Shown: piece after piece, positions 15,885 through 24,499 of the stretch | How the letters are laid out: each line of letters starts with the position of its first letter | How positions within the stretch are numbered: the first letter of the stretch is position 1 | Assembly (NCBI RefSeq): GCF_900101465.1 | Contig: NZ_FMZM01000013.1 | Coordinates: 1-64,000 of the forward strand | Source of the DNA: Nocardioides lianchengensis | GTDB lineage: Bacteria; Actinomycetota; Actinomycetes; Propionibacteriales; Nocardioidaceae | Direction: 5' to 3' | DNA length: 64,000 nt | Position numbers and translations under genes: made by a program | The notes under the pieces: generated by a model | What the model was told of the DNA's origin: nothing | Databases searched by the model: none | Seen by the model: the letters and a program-made list of their open reading frames with translations, nothing else

Positions 15885-16460
15885 TCAGAAGCGGACGATC
15901 CCGGACGGCGAAGCGGCGGCGGTGACGGCGCGGTCGTGCGGCTCGACGGGAACCTCGACGCCGACCTCGTCGTCGTTCAGCAGCACGCAGGTGAACGTGC
16001 CGACGGGCACGCGGGCGAGGGCCCGGTCGTAGGAGCCGCCGCCGCGGCCGAGGCGCATGCCGGTGGGGGAGACCGCCAGCCCCGGGACCAGGACGACGTC
16101 GGCGGTGGCGACCGCGTCGACGCCGAGCCGGTCGACCGGCTCCAGCAGGCCGCGGCGGGCCGGGGCGAGCGAGGTGTCGCCGCGGTAGGTCCCCCAGTCG
16201 AGGTCGCCGTCGGGCAGCAGCACGGGCAGCACCACCCGGCGGCCGGCGTCGGCCAGCGCGCGCAGCAGCAGGCCGGTGCCGGGCTCGGTGCCGATCGAGA
16301 CGTACGCCGCCACGGTGGCGGCCCGTCGTACCTCCGGTGCGGCGAGCAGGTGCTCCGCCGTACGACGGGCGCCCTCGCCGACGTCGAGCAGCGGGCGCCG
16401 GCCGCGCGCGGTCAGCAGCCGGTCGCGCAGGGCCAGCTTCTGGGCAGTGACGGGGCTCAC
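15885..16460 (-). CDS. 5-formyltetrahydrofolate cyclo-ligase
   Basis: 191 residues. It converts 5-formyl-THF to 5,10-methenyl-THF with ATP. The N-terminal helix (AQKLALRDRLLTARGRR), the YVSIGTEPGTG segment and the signature GMRLGRGGGSYDRALA near residue 145 are all present. The GTG at 16460 begins the protein; the codons upstream are in frame but contain no better start. It is divergent from galU with 60 bp between, matching Rv0992c/Rv0993 in M. tuberculosis. Confidence 0.92.
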   Translation of the reverse strand: MSPVTAQKLALRDRLLTARGRRPLLDVGEGARRTAEHLLAAPEVRRAATVAAYVSIGTEPGTGLLLRALADAGRRVVLPVLLPDGDLDWGTYRGDTSLAPARRGLLEPVDRLGVDAVATADVVLVPGLAVSPTGMRLGRGGGSYDRALARVPVGTFTCVLLNDDEVGVEVPVEPHDRAVTAAASPSGIVRF

Positions 16461-16507
16461 GCCTCGATCATTTCGCGGAGGTTTGCCGATGGACCACCCC
16501 GCGAGCC

Positions 16508-16513
16508 TACGAT
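16508..16513 (+). promoter_or_regulatory. -10 element for leaderless galU transcript
   Basis: TACGAT followed by 7 nt and then the galU ATG, with no Shine-Dalgarno sequence. This spacing places the transcription start at the A of ATG. The same layout is seen at 20719, 42670, 48779 and 57823. Confidence 0.55.
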
Positions 16514-16520
16514 CGGTGGC

Positions 16521-17900
16521 ATGGGTAGCCCTGGCTTGCACGCCGCTCGCGCCAAGATGGAGGCCGAGGGCGTCGACCCCGTCGCCGTCGACACGTTCGC
16601 GCACTACTTCCGCCTCCTGGAGCACGGCGAGACGGGGATGATCCCGGAGTCGACGATCGAGCCGGTCGACATCGAGGCGCTGGCCGACGTCGAGGTGTCC
16701 GACGAGTCGGCCGCCGCGGCGATCCGCACCACCGCGGTGATCAAGCTCAACGGCGGCCTCGGCACGTCGATGGGCATGGACCGGGCGAAGTCGCTGCTGT
16801 GCGTGCGCCGCGGCCTGAACTTCCTCGACATCATCGCCCGCCAGGTCCTCCACCTGCGCCAGCAGTACGACGCGACGCTGCCGCTGATCTTCATGAACTC
16901 GTTCCGCACCTCCGGCGACACCATGGCCGCGCTCGCCCGGTACGACGCGCTGCCGGTCGCCGGCCTGCCGCTGGAGTTCCTGCAGAACAAGGAGCCCAAG
17001 CTGCTGAAGAAGGACCTCTCGCCGGTCAGCTGGCCCAAGGACCCCGACCTGGAGTGGTGTCCGCCCGGGCACGGCGACCTCTACACCGCGCTGCGCGGCA
17101 CCGGCCTGCTCGACCAGCTGATCGCGGCCGGCTACGAGCGGGTGCTGGTCTCGAACTCCGACAACCTGGGGGCCGTGCCGGACGCGCGCGTCGCCGGATG
17201 GTTCGCCTCGACCGGGGCGCCGTTCGCGATCGAGGCGGTCCGCCGTACCCCCTCGGACAAGAAGGGCGGGCACTTCGCCCGCCGCAAGAGCGACGGCCGG
17301 CTGGTGCTCCGCGAGACCGCGCAGACGCTCGACGAGGACAAGGACGCGCTCGCCGACCTCGAGCGGCACCGCTTCTGCTCCACCAACAACCTGTGGATCG
17401 ACCTCGCCGCGCTGAAGACCGTCCTGGACCAGCGCGACGGCATCCTCGGCCTGCCCCTGATTCGCAACGTCAAGAACGTCGACCCGGGCGACAAGACCTC
17501 GCCCGAGGTGATCCAGGTCGAGACCGCCATGGGCGCGGCGATAGAGGTCTTCGAGGGCTCCACGCTGATCGAGGTCACCCGCGAGCGGTTCGTGCCGGTG
17601 AAGACCACCAACGACCTGCTCGTGCTTCGCTCCGACGTCTACGACATCGGCCAGGACTTCGTGCTCGACCAGGCCGCCGACGAGATCCCCTACGTCGACC
17701 TCGACACCGACCACTACAAGCTGGTCGGCGAGTTCGACAAGCGCTTCCCGGAGGGTGCGCCGTCGCTGCGGAAGGCGACGTCGCTGACCGTCGAGGGCGA
17801 CTGGACCTTCTGCCGCGGCGTCCGGGTCGTCGGCGAGGTCTCGCTCGAGTCGTCGTCGGCCCAGCGGGTCGGTGCCGACACCGTGCTCTCCGATGCCTGA
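16521..17900 (+). CDS. galU: UTP--glucose-1-phosphate uridylyltransferase (UDPGP family)
   Basis: 459 residues. It makes UDP-glucose for cell-wall polymers and glycolipids. It is of the longer UDPGP type related to the eukaryotic enzyme, with the nucleotide-binding loop KLNGGLGTSMGMDRAKSLL (about 76-94), the SFRTSGDT region, WCPPGHGDLYTAL, SNSDNLGA and the NVKNVDPGDKTSPEVIQVE segment, ending in a C-terminal beta-helix-like part. It is the first gene of a tight cluster: the moeA start overlaps its last 8 bp. A -10 element 7 nt upstream suggests leaderless expression. Confidence 0.92.
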   Translation: MGSPGLHAARAKMEAEGVDPVAVDTFAHYFRLLEHGETGMIPESTIEPVDIEALADVEVSDESAAAAIRTTAVIKLNGGLGTSMGMDRAKSLLCVRRGLNFLDIIARQVLHLRQQYDATLPLIFMNSFRTSGDTMAALARYDALPVAGLPLEFLQNKEPKLLKKDLSPVSWPKDPDLEWCPPGHGDLYTALRGTGLLDQLIAAGYERVLVSNSDNLGAVPDARVAGWFASTGAPFAIEAVRRTPSDKKGGHFARRKSDGRLVLRETAQTLDEDKDALADLERHRFCSTNNLWIDLAALKTVLDQRDGILGLPLIRNVKNVDPGDKTSPEVIQVETAMGAAIEVFEGSTLIEVTRERFVPVKTTNDLLVLRSDVYDIGQDFVLDQAADEIPYVDLDTDHYKLVGEFDKRFPEGAPSLRKATSLTVEGDWTFCRGVRVVGEVSLESSSAQRVGADTVLSDA

Positions 17901-19125
17901 GGGCGCCCCGGACACCGTCGAGCAGCACCTCGACCGGGTGCTGCGTGACCTGGAGCCGCTGCCGGTCTTCCCGCAGCCGCTGATGGACACCCTCGGCCTG
18001 GCCTGCGCGGAGGACATCACGGCCGCCGTGGCGCTGCCGTCCTTCGACAACTCCGCGATGGACGGGTACGCCGTCGTCGCGGCCGACGTCGCCTCCGCCT
18101 CCGACGAGTTCCCCGTGCACCTGCCCGTGGTCGGCGAGATCGGCGCCGGCAACGCCCAGCTGCTCGCGCTGGCCCCGGGCACGGCGGCCAAGATCATGAC
18201 CGGGGCCCCGGTCCCGACGGGCGCCGACGCGATCGTCCCCTACGAGTGGACCGACCGCGGCGTCGCCCAGGTCAGCATCCGTCAGGCCCCGCAGCCCGGC
18301 CAGCACGTCCGGCCCGCCGGCGAGGACGTCGCGATCGGCGACCTGGTGGTCGAGCGCGGCACCGTCCTCGGTCCGCGCCACCTCGGCCTGCTCGCCTCGA
18401 TCGGCCGGGCGACCGTGCGCTCGCGGCCGCGACCCCGCGTGGTGATCCTGTCGACCGGCTCGGAGCTGCGCGAGCCCGGCGTACCCCTCGGGCACGACTC
18501 GATCTACGACGGCAACTCGTTCCTGCTCGCGGCCGCGGCCCGGCGCGCGGGCGCGATCGCCTACCGGGTCGGCATCCTCCCGGACCAGCCCGAGGCGTTC
18601 CTGACCGCGCTCGACGACCAACTGGTCCGCGCCGACGTCGTGGTCACCTCCGGCGGCGTCTCGCAGGGCGACTTCGACGTGGTCAAGGAGGCGCTGGCGC
18701 CGAAGGGCGTGTGGTTCGGGCCGGTCGCCATGCAGCCCGGCAAGCCGCAGGGCTTCGGCTTCGTGGGGGAGGACAACACCCCGATCTTCACGCTGCCCGG
18801 CAACCCGGTGTCGTCGTACATCTCCTTCCAGCTGTTCGTGCTCCCCGCGCTGCGCAAGATGATGGGGATGACCCCGTGGTCGCGGCCCGTCGTACCCGCC
18901 CGGCTGACGCACGCGGTCACCTCGCCGCCCGGTCGGCGGCAGTACCTCCGCGGCGAGTACGTCGTCGACGGCGGCACCGTCACCGTCTCGCCGGTCGGCG
19001 GCCCGGGCTCGCACCTGGTCGGCGACCTGGCCTCGTCGAACGCGCTGGTGGTGATCCCGGAGGAGACGACGGCGATCCCGGCGGGCACCCTGGTCGACGT
19101 ACTGCCCCTGGACCTGGACTACTGA
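17893..19125 (+). CDS. moeA: MoeA/gephyrin-like protein: molybdopterin molybdotransferase or divisome factor Glp
   Basis: 410 residues with the MoeA order of domains: N-terminal domain (SFDNSAMDGYAVVAADV), GTAAKIMTGAPVPTGADAIVP, the MoCF domain with STGSELREPG, VVTSGGVSQGDFDVVKEAL and LPGNPVSSYISFQLFVLP, and a C-terminal beta-barrel. Classic MoeA inserts molybdate into adenylated molybdopterin. In actinobacteria the copy linked to galU, rimJ and a SepX/GlpR-type membrane gene has been described as the gephyrin-like division protein Glp. Here both contexts meet: moaC and mog follow immediately and the membrane gene is three genes downstream. Which role dominates cannot be told from sequence. 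The ATG at 17893 overlaps galU. Confidence 0.9.
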   Translation: MPEGAPDTVEQHLDRVLRDLEPLPVFPQPLMDTLGLACAEDITAAVALPSFDNSAMDGYAVVAADVASASDEFPVHLPVVGEIGAGNAQLLALAPGTAAKIMTGAPVPTGADAIVPYEWTDRGVAQVSIRQAPQPGQHVRPAGEDVAIGDLVVERGTVLGPRHLGLLASIGRATVRSRPRPRVVILSTGSELREPGVPLGHDSIYDGNSFLLAAAARRAGAIAYRVGILPDQPEAFLTALDDQLVRADVVVTSGGVSQGDFDVVKEALAPKGVWFGPVAMQPGKPQGFGFVGEDNTPIFTLPGNPVSSYISFQLFVLPALRKMMGMTPWSRPVVPARLTHAVTSPPGRRQYLRGEYVVDGGTVTVSPVGGPGSHLVGDLASSNALVVIPEETTAIPAGTLVDVLPLDLDY

Positions 19126-19598
19126 TGAGCGACCACCTGACCCACGTCGACGAGTCGGGCGCCGCGCGGATGGTCGACGTGTCCGCCAAGGACGTCACCA
19201 CGCGTACGGCGACCGCCTCGGGCCGGGTGCTGGTCGCGCCTCGCGTCGTCGAGCTGCTCCGCGGCGACGGCGTGCCGAAGGGCGACGCGCTCGGCGTGGC
19301 CCGGGTCGCCGGGATCATGGCCGCCAAGCGGACCCCCGACCTGGTGCCGCTGTGCCACCCGCTCGCCATCTCCGGCGTCACGGTCGACCTGGTCGTCACC
19401 GACGCCTCGGTCGACATCACCGCCACCGTCCGCACGACCGACCGCACCGGCGTCGAGATGGAGGCGCTGACCGCGGTGTCGGTCGCCGCGCTCACGGTCG
19501 TCGACATGGTCAAGGCCGTCGACAAGGGCGCGGTCATCACCGACGTGCGGGTCGAGACCAAGACCGGCGGCAAGTCCGGCGACTGGGCGCGCGGATGA
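19125..19598 (+). CDS. moaC: Cyclic pyranopterin monophosphate synthase MoaC
   Basis: 157 residues. MoaC works with MoaA to make cyclic pyranopterin monophosphate, the first step of molybdenum cofactor synthesis. Family motifs are intact: LTHVDESGAARMVDVSAKDV at the N-terminus, GDALGVARVAGIMAAKRTPDL, the PLCHPLAISGV active-site segment and TGVEMEALTAVSVAALTVVDM plus the KAVDKGAVI end. The start overlaps the moeA stop (TGATG), and the stop overlaps the next start (ATGA), so the three genes are translationally coupled. Confidence 0.96.
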   Translation: MSDHLTHVDESGAARMVDVSAKDVTTRTATASGRVLVAPRVVELLRGDGVPKGDALGVARVAGIMAAKRTPDLVPLCHPLAISGVTVDLVVTDASVDITATVRTTDRTGVEMEALTAVSVAALTVVDMVKAVDKGAVITDVRVETKTGGKSGDWARG

Positions 19599-20071
19599 GC
19601 CTCCCCGCGGCCGTCGTCGTCGCCTCCAACCGCGCCGCGGCCGGCGTGTACGACGACGAGACCGGCCCGCTGATCGTCGACGCGCTGCGCGGCCTCGGCT
19701 TCACCGTCGACGCGGCGGCCGTCGTACCGGACGGGGAGCCGGTGGGGGCCGCGATCTCGGCCGCGATCGTCGCCGGCGCGCGCCTGGTGCTCACCACCGG
19801 CGGCACCGGTCTGACGCCCACCGACCGCACCCCCGAGGTCACTCGCCCGCTGCTCGACCGCGAGGTTCCCGGCATCGCCGAGGCGATCCGGGCGTACGGC
19901 GTCGCGCAGGGCGTCCCGTCGGCCGCGCTCTCGCGCGGGCTGGCGGGCGTGGCCGGCTCCTGCCTCGTCGTGAACCTCCCCGGCTCCCGGGGCGGGGTCA
20001 AGGACGGGCTCGCCGTGCTGGCGCCGATCGTGGTGCACGCGGTCGAGCAGGTCGTCGGGAGCGACCACTGA
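19595..20071 (+). CDS. mog: Molybdopterin adenylyltransferase (MogA/MoaB type)
   Basis: 158 residues of the MoCF_biosynth fold. It adenylates molybdopterin before molybdate insertion by MoeA. It starts SLPAAVVVASNRAAAGVYDD (a variant of the SD/SDR...G.. loop), then LVLTTGGTGLTPTDRTPEVT (the GGTG nucleotide loop) and LVVNLPGSRGGVKDGLAVL. The start overlaps moaC by 4 bp. Its presence next to moaC and moeA gives a compact late Moco set; moaA, moaD and moaE are not in the window. Confidence 0.92.
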   Translation: MSLPAAVVVASNRAAAGVYDDETGPLIVDALRGLGFTVDAAAVVPDGEPVGAAISAAIVAGARLVLTTGGTGLTPTDRTPEVTRPLLDREVPGIAEAIRAYGVAQGVPSAALSRGLAGVAGSCLVVNLPGSRGGVKDGLAVLAPIVVHAVEQVVGSDH

Positions 20072-20085
20072 CCGGCGGCTGGCCG

Positions 20086-20661
20086 GTGACGCTCCGGTCC
20101 GGGGACGTCACCGTGCGACCGCTGCGGGCCCGCGACCAGCGGGCCTGGCGCGAGGCCCGGCAGCGCAACGCGGCCTGGCTGGTGCCGTGGGACGCGACCG
20201 TCCCGCCGAACGCGGGCGTGCGGCCGAGCACCTTCCGCGGGCTGGTGCGCCGGATGCGGCGCCAGGCCCGGCAGGGGACGACGTACCCCTTCGCCGTTGA
20301 GGTCGACGGCCGCTTCGCCGGCCAGGTGACGGTCACCAACATCGCCCGCGGCTCCGCGCAGTTCGGCTCGGTCGGCTACTGGATCGACCGGCAGTACGCC
20401 GGCCGCGGCGCGATCCCGCGCGCGGTCGCGCTGGTCGTGGACCACTGCTTCACCGCGGCCGGGCTGCACCGGGTCGAGATCGCGATCCGCCCGGAGAACT
20501 CGAACTCGCTGCGGGTGGTCGAGAAGCTGGGCATCCACGAGGTCGGCTACGCGCCCCGCTACCTGCACATCGACGGCGAGTGGCGCGACCACCGGATCTA
20601 TGCGGTGACCCGCGAGGAGGTCCCGCACGGACTGCTGGCCCGGCTCGAGTCACACGAGTAA
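20086..20661 (+). CDS. rimJ: GNAT N-acetyltransferase, RimJ-like
   Basis: 191 residues of the ribosomal-protein-alanine acetyltransferase type. Motif A region GSVGYWIDRQYAGRGAIPRAV binds acetyl-CoA (the usual R/Q-x-x-G-x-G/A pattern), and the HRVEIAIRPENSNSLRVVEKLGI segment is characteristic of RimJ/RimL enzymes. It probably acetylates an N-terminal amino group; its target protein is unknown. The GTG at 20086 is used; it lies 14 bp after the mog stop. In M. tuberculosis a rimJ gene (Rv0995) holds the same place between moeA1 and the membrane gene Rv0996. Confidence 0.88.
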   Translation: MTLRSGDVTVRPLRARDQRAWREARQRNAAWLVPWDATVPPNAGVRPSTFRGLVRRMRRQARQGTTYPFAVEVDGRFAGQVTVTNIARGSAQFGSVGYWIDRQYAGRGAIPRAVALVVDHCFTAAGLHRVEIAIRPENSNSLRVVEKLGIHEVGYAPRYLHIDGEWRDHRIYAVTREEVPHGLLARLESHE

Positions 20662-20718
20662 CACAAGTCTTCTCGCGACACACGGGTAGACATCCGCCCC
20701 ACCGTGTGCGGGTGAACC

Positions 20719-20724
20719 TACGCT
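20719..20724 (+). promoter_or_regulatory. -10 element for leaderless expression of the membrane gene
   Basis: TACGCT with a 7-nt spacer to the GTG at 20732 and no ribosome-binding site, indicating a promoter of its own inside the galU-moeA-rimJ cluster. Confidence 0.45.
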
Positions 20725-20731
20725 CCTGTCC

Positions 20732-21628
20732 GTGGACTGGAGCGCGCTCATCTTCGTGGCACTGGCCGTGGCGTGGGCGGCCTACCTCATCCCCGTCGCC
20801 ATCAGGTCGCACGACGACGCGGTGCGCAGCCGCTCCGTCGAGCGGTTCTCGAACCGGATGCGGGTGCTCGCCCGCCGTGAGCCCGTGGGCAGCAAGACCG
20901 CCCGCCTGGTCGTCACGCCGGGGCGTCCCGCGTCGACCGCGGTCGTCGTCACCAAGCCGTCGGCCGCCGACGAGCCGGCCTCGGAGCCCGCTCCGGTGGC
21001 TGAGGCGCCGGCGCCCGCTCCCGTCGAGCTGACGCCCGCCCAGCGCCGTGCGCGCCGCGAGGCAGCCCGGCGCGCGACCAAGCGGCGCCGCAACGTCCTG
21101 GCCGTGCTGCTGGTGGCCAACGCCGTCGTCGCGCTGCTGGCGGGCCTGAACGTCTTCTCCTGGTGGTGGACCGCCGCGCCTGGTGGCCTGCTGGTCGCCT
21201 GGCTGGTGCTCTGCCGGGTGATGGTCAAGGGCGAGCAGGCCGCGCTCGCTCCGCGAGCGAGTGTCCCGGCCGCCCCGGCTGCTCCGGCGGCTCCCGAGGC
21301 CTCCGAGGAGGGCGAGGAGCAGGTCGTCGGCGAGGTCACCGAGGAGATCTCGGTCGTCACCGAGGACGGCGACACCGCCGTGCGGATCGTCTCCGAGGTC
21401 CGCCTCGACCCGACCCTGTGGGACCCGGTCCCGGTCACGCTGCCGACGTACGTCTCCAAGCCGGCGGCGGCTCGCCGTACCGTCCGGACGATCGAGCTCG
21501 ACGACACCGGCGTATGGTCCTCCGGCCACGCCGCCGGCGACAGCCAGCTCGCCCGTGAGGCGGAGCAGGCCGACCGGGCCGAGAAGGCCCAGCGCTCCGA
21601 CGGAGACGACCGGGCCGTCGGGTCCTGA
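20732..21628 (+). CDS. Divisome-type membrane protein, SepX/GlpR-like
   Basis: 298 residues. An N-terminal transmembrane helix (LIFVALAVAWAAYLIPVAI, 6-24) is followed by a basic cytoplasmic segment (SVERFSNRMRVLARRE), an Ala/Pro/Glu-rich linker, two close helices (about 124-142 and 150-166) and an acidic, Ala/Glu-rich tail with the conserved-looking LDDTGVWSSGHAAGD. By position (after galU, moeA, rimJ) and topology it corresponds to Rv0996 and to the actinobacterial SepX/GlpR group. Members of that group link FtsZ and the gephyrin-like Glp to the division membrane. Family assignment is from synteny and layout, not from a strong motif. Confidence 0.7.
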   Translation: MDWSALIFVALAVAWAAYLIPVAIRSHDDAVRSRSVERFSNRMRVLARREPVGSKTARLVVTPGRPASTAVVVTKPSAADEPASEPAPVAEAPAPAPVELTPAQRRARREAARRATKRRRNVLAVLLVANAVVALLAGLNVFSWWWTAAPGGLLVAWLVLCRVMVKGEQAALAPRASVPAAPAAPAAPEASEEGEEQVVGEVTEEISVVTEDGDTAVRIVSEVRLDPTLWDPVPVTLPTYVSKPAAARRTVRTIELDDTGVWSSGHAAGDSQLAREAEQADRAEKAQRSDGDDRAVGS

Positions 21629-21684
21629 TTGGGAAGCACCCGGAGTCGGGTGCTAACGTTTCGCCTCGCGTCTTCGGGCGCGAT

Positions 21685-21760
<76 letters not shown>

Positions 21761-21805
21761 GTTTCACCGAGCCGCAGGTCGTCTCCGACCTGCGGTTTCG
21801 TCGTT

Positions 21806-22141
21806 CTACGACCCCCAGCGCAGGTGGTAGGCCACCAGCGGCTGGATCGCAGCGAGCAGGTCGCGGCCGCGCGGGGTGAGCCGGTAGCGGACCGAGACCG
21901 GCGTCGTCGGGATCACCTCGCGCTGCACGAGGTCGTGCGCCTCGAGCTCGCGCAGGCGGGCGGTGAGGAGGCGGGCCGAGAGGCCGTCGACGGCGCCCTG
22001 GATCTCGCCGAACCGGCTGGCGCCCCGTCCCAGGGCCAGCATGATCGCGCCGGTCCAGCGCCGGCCGACGAACTCGAGGGCGGGGGTGGCCTCGCGGCAG
22101 GTGGCGTCGTCGATCAGGTGGCGGGCGGGAGCGGTGGTCAC
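21806..22141 (-). CDS. HxlR-family transcriptional regulator
   Basis: 111-residue winged-helix protein: CREATPALEFVGRRWTGAIM, RFGEIQGAVDGLSARLLTARLRELEAHDLVQ and the VSVRYRLTPRGRDLL wing-to-helix end are the HxlR signature. Such regulators sense redox or electrophilic stress, or pair with one divergent oxidoreductase gene. It uses C15 as its only cysteine near the N-terminus, as many redox-type HxlR proteins do. It is divergent from the fused flavin oxidoreductase, so that gene is the likely target. The GTG start is directly preceded by a TTAC-N5-GTAA palindrome. Confidence 0.88.
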   Translation of the reverse strand: MTTAPARHLIDDATCREATPALEFVGRRWTGAIMLALGRGASRFGEIQGAVDGLSARLLTARLRELEAHDLVQREVIPTTPVSVRYRLTPRGRDLLAAIQPLVAYHLRWGS

Positions 22142-22154
22142 TTACCTAGAGTAA
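22142..22154. promoter_or_regulatory. Probable HxlR operator (TTAC-N5-GTAA)
   Basis: TTACCTAGAGTAA sits flush against the GTG of the HxlR gene and 51 bp before the divergent oxidoreductase start. The symmetry and place fit autoregulation and control of the divergent gene. Confidence 0.55.
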
Positions 22155-22204
22155 CTCGCTTACGCCCGGTTGTCCCGCGTCGGTGGACGGCGGATCCTGG
22201 AGGC

Positions 22205-24454
22205 ATGCCCGACTACGGCCACCCCCTGCGCTTCGGATCCTTCGTCACCCCCACGGCCGCGCCGCCGCAGCGGCCGGTCGAGCTCGCGGTGCTCAGCGAG
22301 GAGCTCGGCTACGACCTGGTCACCTTCCAGGACCATCCGTACCAGCCGTCGTTCCTCGACACCTGGACCCTGATCTCATACGCCGCGGCGCGCACGGAGC
22401 GGATCCACCTCTCCGGCAACGTGCTCAACCTGCCGCTGCGCCAGCCCGCCGTCCTCGCGAAGTCGGTGGCCAGCCTGGACCTGCTCTCCGGCGGCCGGGT
22501 CGCGCTCGGCCTGGGTGCCGGCGGGTTCTGGGACGCGATCGAGGCGTACGGCGGCACGCGGCTCACGCCGGGCGAGAGCATCGACGCCCTCGACGAGGCG
22601 ATCCGGATCATCCGCGGCGTCTGGGACACCGCGGACCGGTCCGTCCTCGCGGTCGACGGCACCCACCACCGCATCCATGGCGCCAAGCGTGGCCCGGCGC
22701 CGGCGCACGAGGTCCCGATCTGGCTCGGCGCCTACAAGCCCCGGATGCTGCGCCTGATCGGGCGGGCGGCGGACGGCTGGCTGCCCTCGCTGCCCTACCT
22801 GCAGCCCGGCGACCTGCAGCGGGGCATGCAGGTCATCGACGAGGCCGCGGTCGCGGCCGGGCGGGACCCCGCCGAGGTGGTCCGACTGCTCAACGTCGGC
22901 GCCGACGCGACGGCCGACGACCTGGTCCGGCTCGCGGTCGAGGACGGCGTCAGCACGTTCATCGTGATGGGCGACGACGAGGGCGGCTTGCGCCGTTTCG
23001 CCGGCCTCGCGGGGGAGGTGCGCGACCGGGTCGCCGAGGCGCGGACGAGCGCCGGCGTGCAGGAGCGCTCCCGGGTCCGCGGAGCGTCCGCCCTGGCTCG
23101 CCGCCGCCCCGGCATCCGGTACGACGACCTGCCGGCCGCCCTGGCCGAGCGCGCGGTCGAGCCCGGCGACCCGGCGTACGCGCGCTACACGTCGAGCTAC
23201 CTGCGCGGCGGCGCGCCGGGGCTCGTGCTGCGCCCGCAGAGCGTGGCCGAGGTGCAGGCCGCGGTGGGCGTCGCCCGCGAGCACCGTGACCTGCCGCTGG
23301 GCGTCCTGAGCGCCGGCCACGGCATCTCGGGGCGCTCGCTCAACGACGGCGGCCTGGTCCTCGACGTCAGCGCCCTGGACACCGTCGAGGTCCTGGACCC
23401 CGAGTCCGGACGGGTCCGCCTGGGCCCGGGTGCCCGCTGGGCGGACGTCGCCCGCGTGCTCGCGCCGTACGGCCTGGCGGTCAGCAGCGGTGACTACGGC
23501 GGCGTCGGGGTGGGTGGTCTCGCGACCGCCGGCGGGATCGGCTGGTTCGCCCGCAGCCACGGCCTCACCATCGACCACCTGACCGCCGTCGACCTGGTGC
23601 TGGCCGACGGCCGCGCGGTCCGTACGAGCGCCACCGAGGAGCCCGACCTGTTCTGGGCGGTGCGCGGCGCCGGGGCCAACTTCGGGATCGCCACCTCCTT
23701 CGAGCTCACCGCCGCCCGGGTCGGCACCATCGGCTTCGCCCAGTTGGCCTTCGACGCGAGCGACACCGCGAGCTTCCTGGAGGGGTGGGGCCGCGAGATC
23801 GAGGCCGCCGACCGCAGCGTCACGGGCCAGGTGATCCTCGGCGCGCGCCGGAGCGGCCAGCGGATCGCCCAGGCGATGCTCGTCGTCGAGTCCGACGACC
23901 CGGAGACCGTCGTCGAGCGGCTGCAGCCGATCGCCGGGATCGCGCCGCTGCTGCAGCAGCAGGTCGTCCTCACGACCTACGACCAGGTGATGGGCCTGTT
24001 CAGCAGCGACGAGCCGCAGCAGGGGCGCGGCGAGCCGCACACTCACTCCGGGCTCGCCGACCACCTGACGCCCGCGCTCGCCGCCGAGGTGGCCGGCCTG
24101 CTGGACGCCGGGACGTCGTACTTCTTCTCGGTCCGGGCGGTCGGGGGAGCGGTCGCCGACGTCGCGAGCGAGGCCACGGCGTACGCCGGCCGCAGTGCGG
24201 CCTTCTCGCTGTCCGGCTTCGGCACCAGCGCGCGGTTCGACGACGCCTGGGAGCGGCTGGTCCCGCACCTGTCCGGCAGCTACCTCAGCTTCGAGACCGG
24301 CACCGGCTCGCCGTGGCTCGAGCGGGCGTTCCCGCCGGCCCACCTCGCCCGGCTGCGCGACCTGAAGCTCCGCTACGACCCCACCGGCCTGTTCCGCGAC
24401 AACTTCTTCATCGCGCCCGCCGACGTGGCCGAGGCGGCCGGTCCGGCGGCCTGA
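22205..24454 (+). CDS. Fusion of luciferase-like monooxygenase and FAD-linked (PCMH/BBE) oxidase
   Basis: 749 residues in one uninterrupted frame. Residues about 1-285 form an LLM-class (bacterial luciferase/F420-type) flavin domain: LRFGSFVTPTAAPP, LSEELGYDLVTFQDHPYQP, ERIHLSGNVLNLPLR, ASLDLLSGGRVALGLGAG and the PIWLGAYKPRML, GRAADGWLPSL segments. Residues about 310-745 form a PCMH-type FAD oxidase with the berberine-bridge C-terminus: GAPGLVLRPQSVAEVQAAV, LGVLSAGHGISGRSLNDGGL, GVGVGGLATAGGIGWFARS HGL and a final DPTGLFRDNFF. The linker is at about 286-310. The usual histidine of covalent BBE-type FAD attachment appears as SAGHG. The reaction is unknown; two oxidation steps on one small molecule is a reasonable guess. 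ATG 22205 has GGAGG just upstream. Confidence 0.85.
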   Translation: MPDYGHPLRFGSFVTPTAAPPQRPVELAVLSEELGYDLVTFQDHPYQPSFLDTWTLISYAAARTERIHLSGNVLNLPLRQPAVLAKSVASLDLLSGGRVALGLGAGGFWDAIEAYGGTRLTPGESIDALDEAIRIIRGVWDTADRSVLAVDGTHHRIHGAKRGPAPAHEVPIWLGAYKPRMLRLIGRAADGWLPSLPYLQPGDLQRGMQVIDEAAVAAGRDPAEVVRLLNVGADATADDLVRLAVEDGVSTFIVMGDDEGGLRRFAGLAGEVRDRVAEARTSAGVQERSRVRGASALARRRPGIRYDDLPAALAERAVEPGDPAYARYTSSYLRGGAPGLVLRPQSVAEVQAAVGVAREHRDLPLGVLSAGHGISGRSLNDGGLVLDVSALDTVEVLDPESGRVRLGPGARWADVARVLAPYGLAVSSGDYGGVGVGGLATAGGIGWFARSHGLTIDHLTAVDLVLADGRAVRTSATEEPDLFWAVRGAGANFGIATSFELTAARVGTIGFAQLAFDASDTASFLEGWGREIEAADRSVTGQVILGARRSGQRIAQAMLVVESDDPETVVERLQPIAGIAPLLQQQVVLTTYDQVMGLFSSDEPQQGRGEPHTHSGLADHLTPALAAEVAGLLDAGTSYFFSVRAVGGAVADVASEATAYAGRSAAFSLSGFGTSARFDDAWERLVPHLSGSYLSFETGTGSPWLERAFPPAHLARLRDLKLRYDPTGLFRDNFFIAPADVAEAAGPAA

Positions 24455-24499
24455 CCGATCACCGCGGGATCCCGGAGACAGCAGCGGCTGCGAGCGGGT

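Noticed and set aside
17893..19125. Frameshift or pseudogene at the galU-moeA junction
   Set aside because: The 8-bp overlap is a normal coupled arrangement and both proteins are complete.
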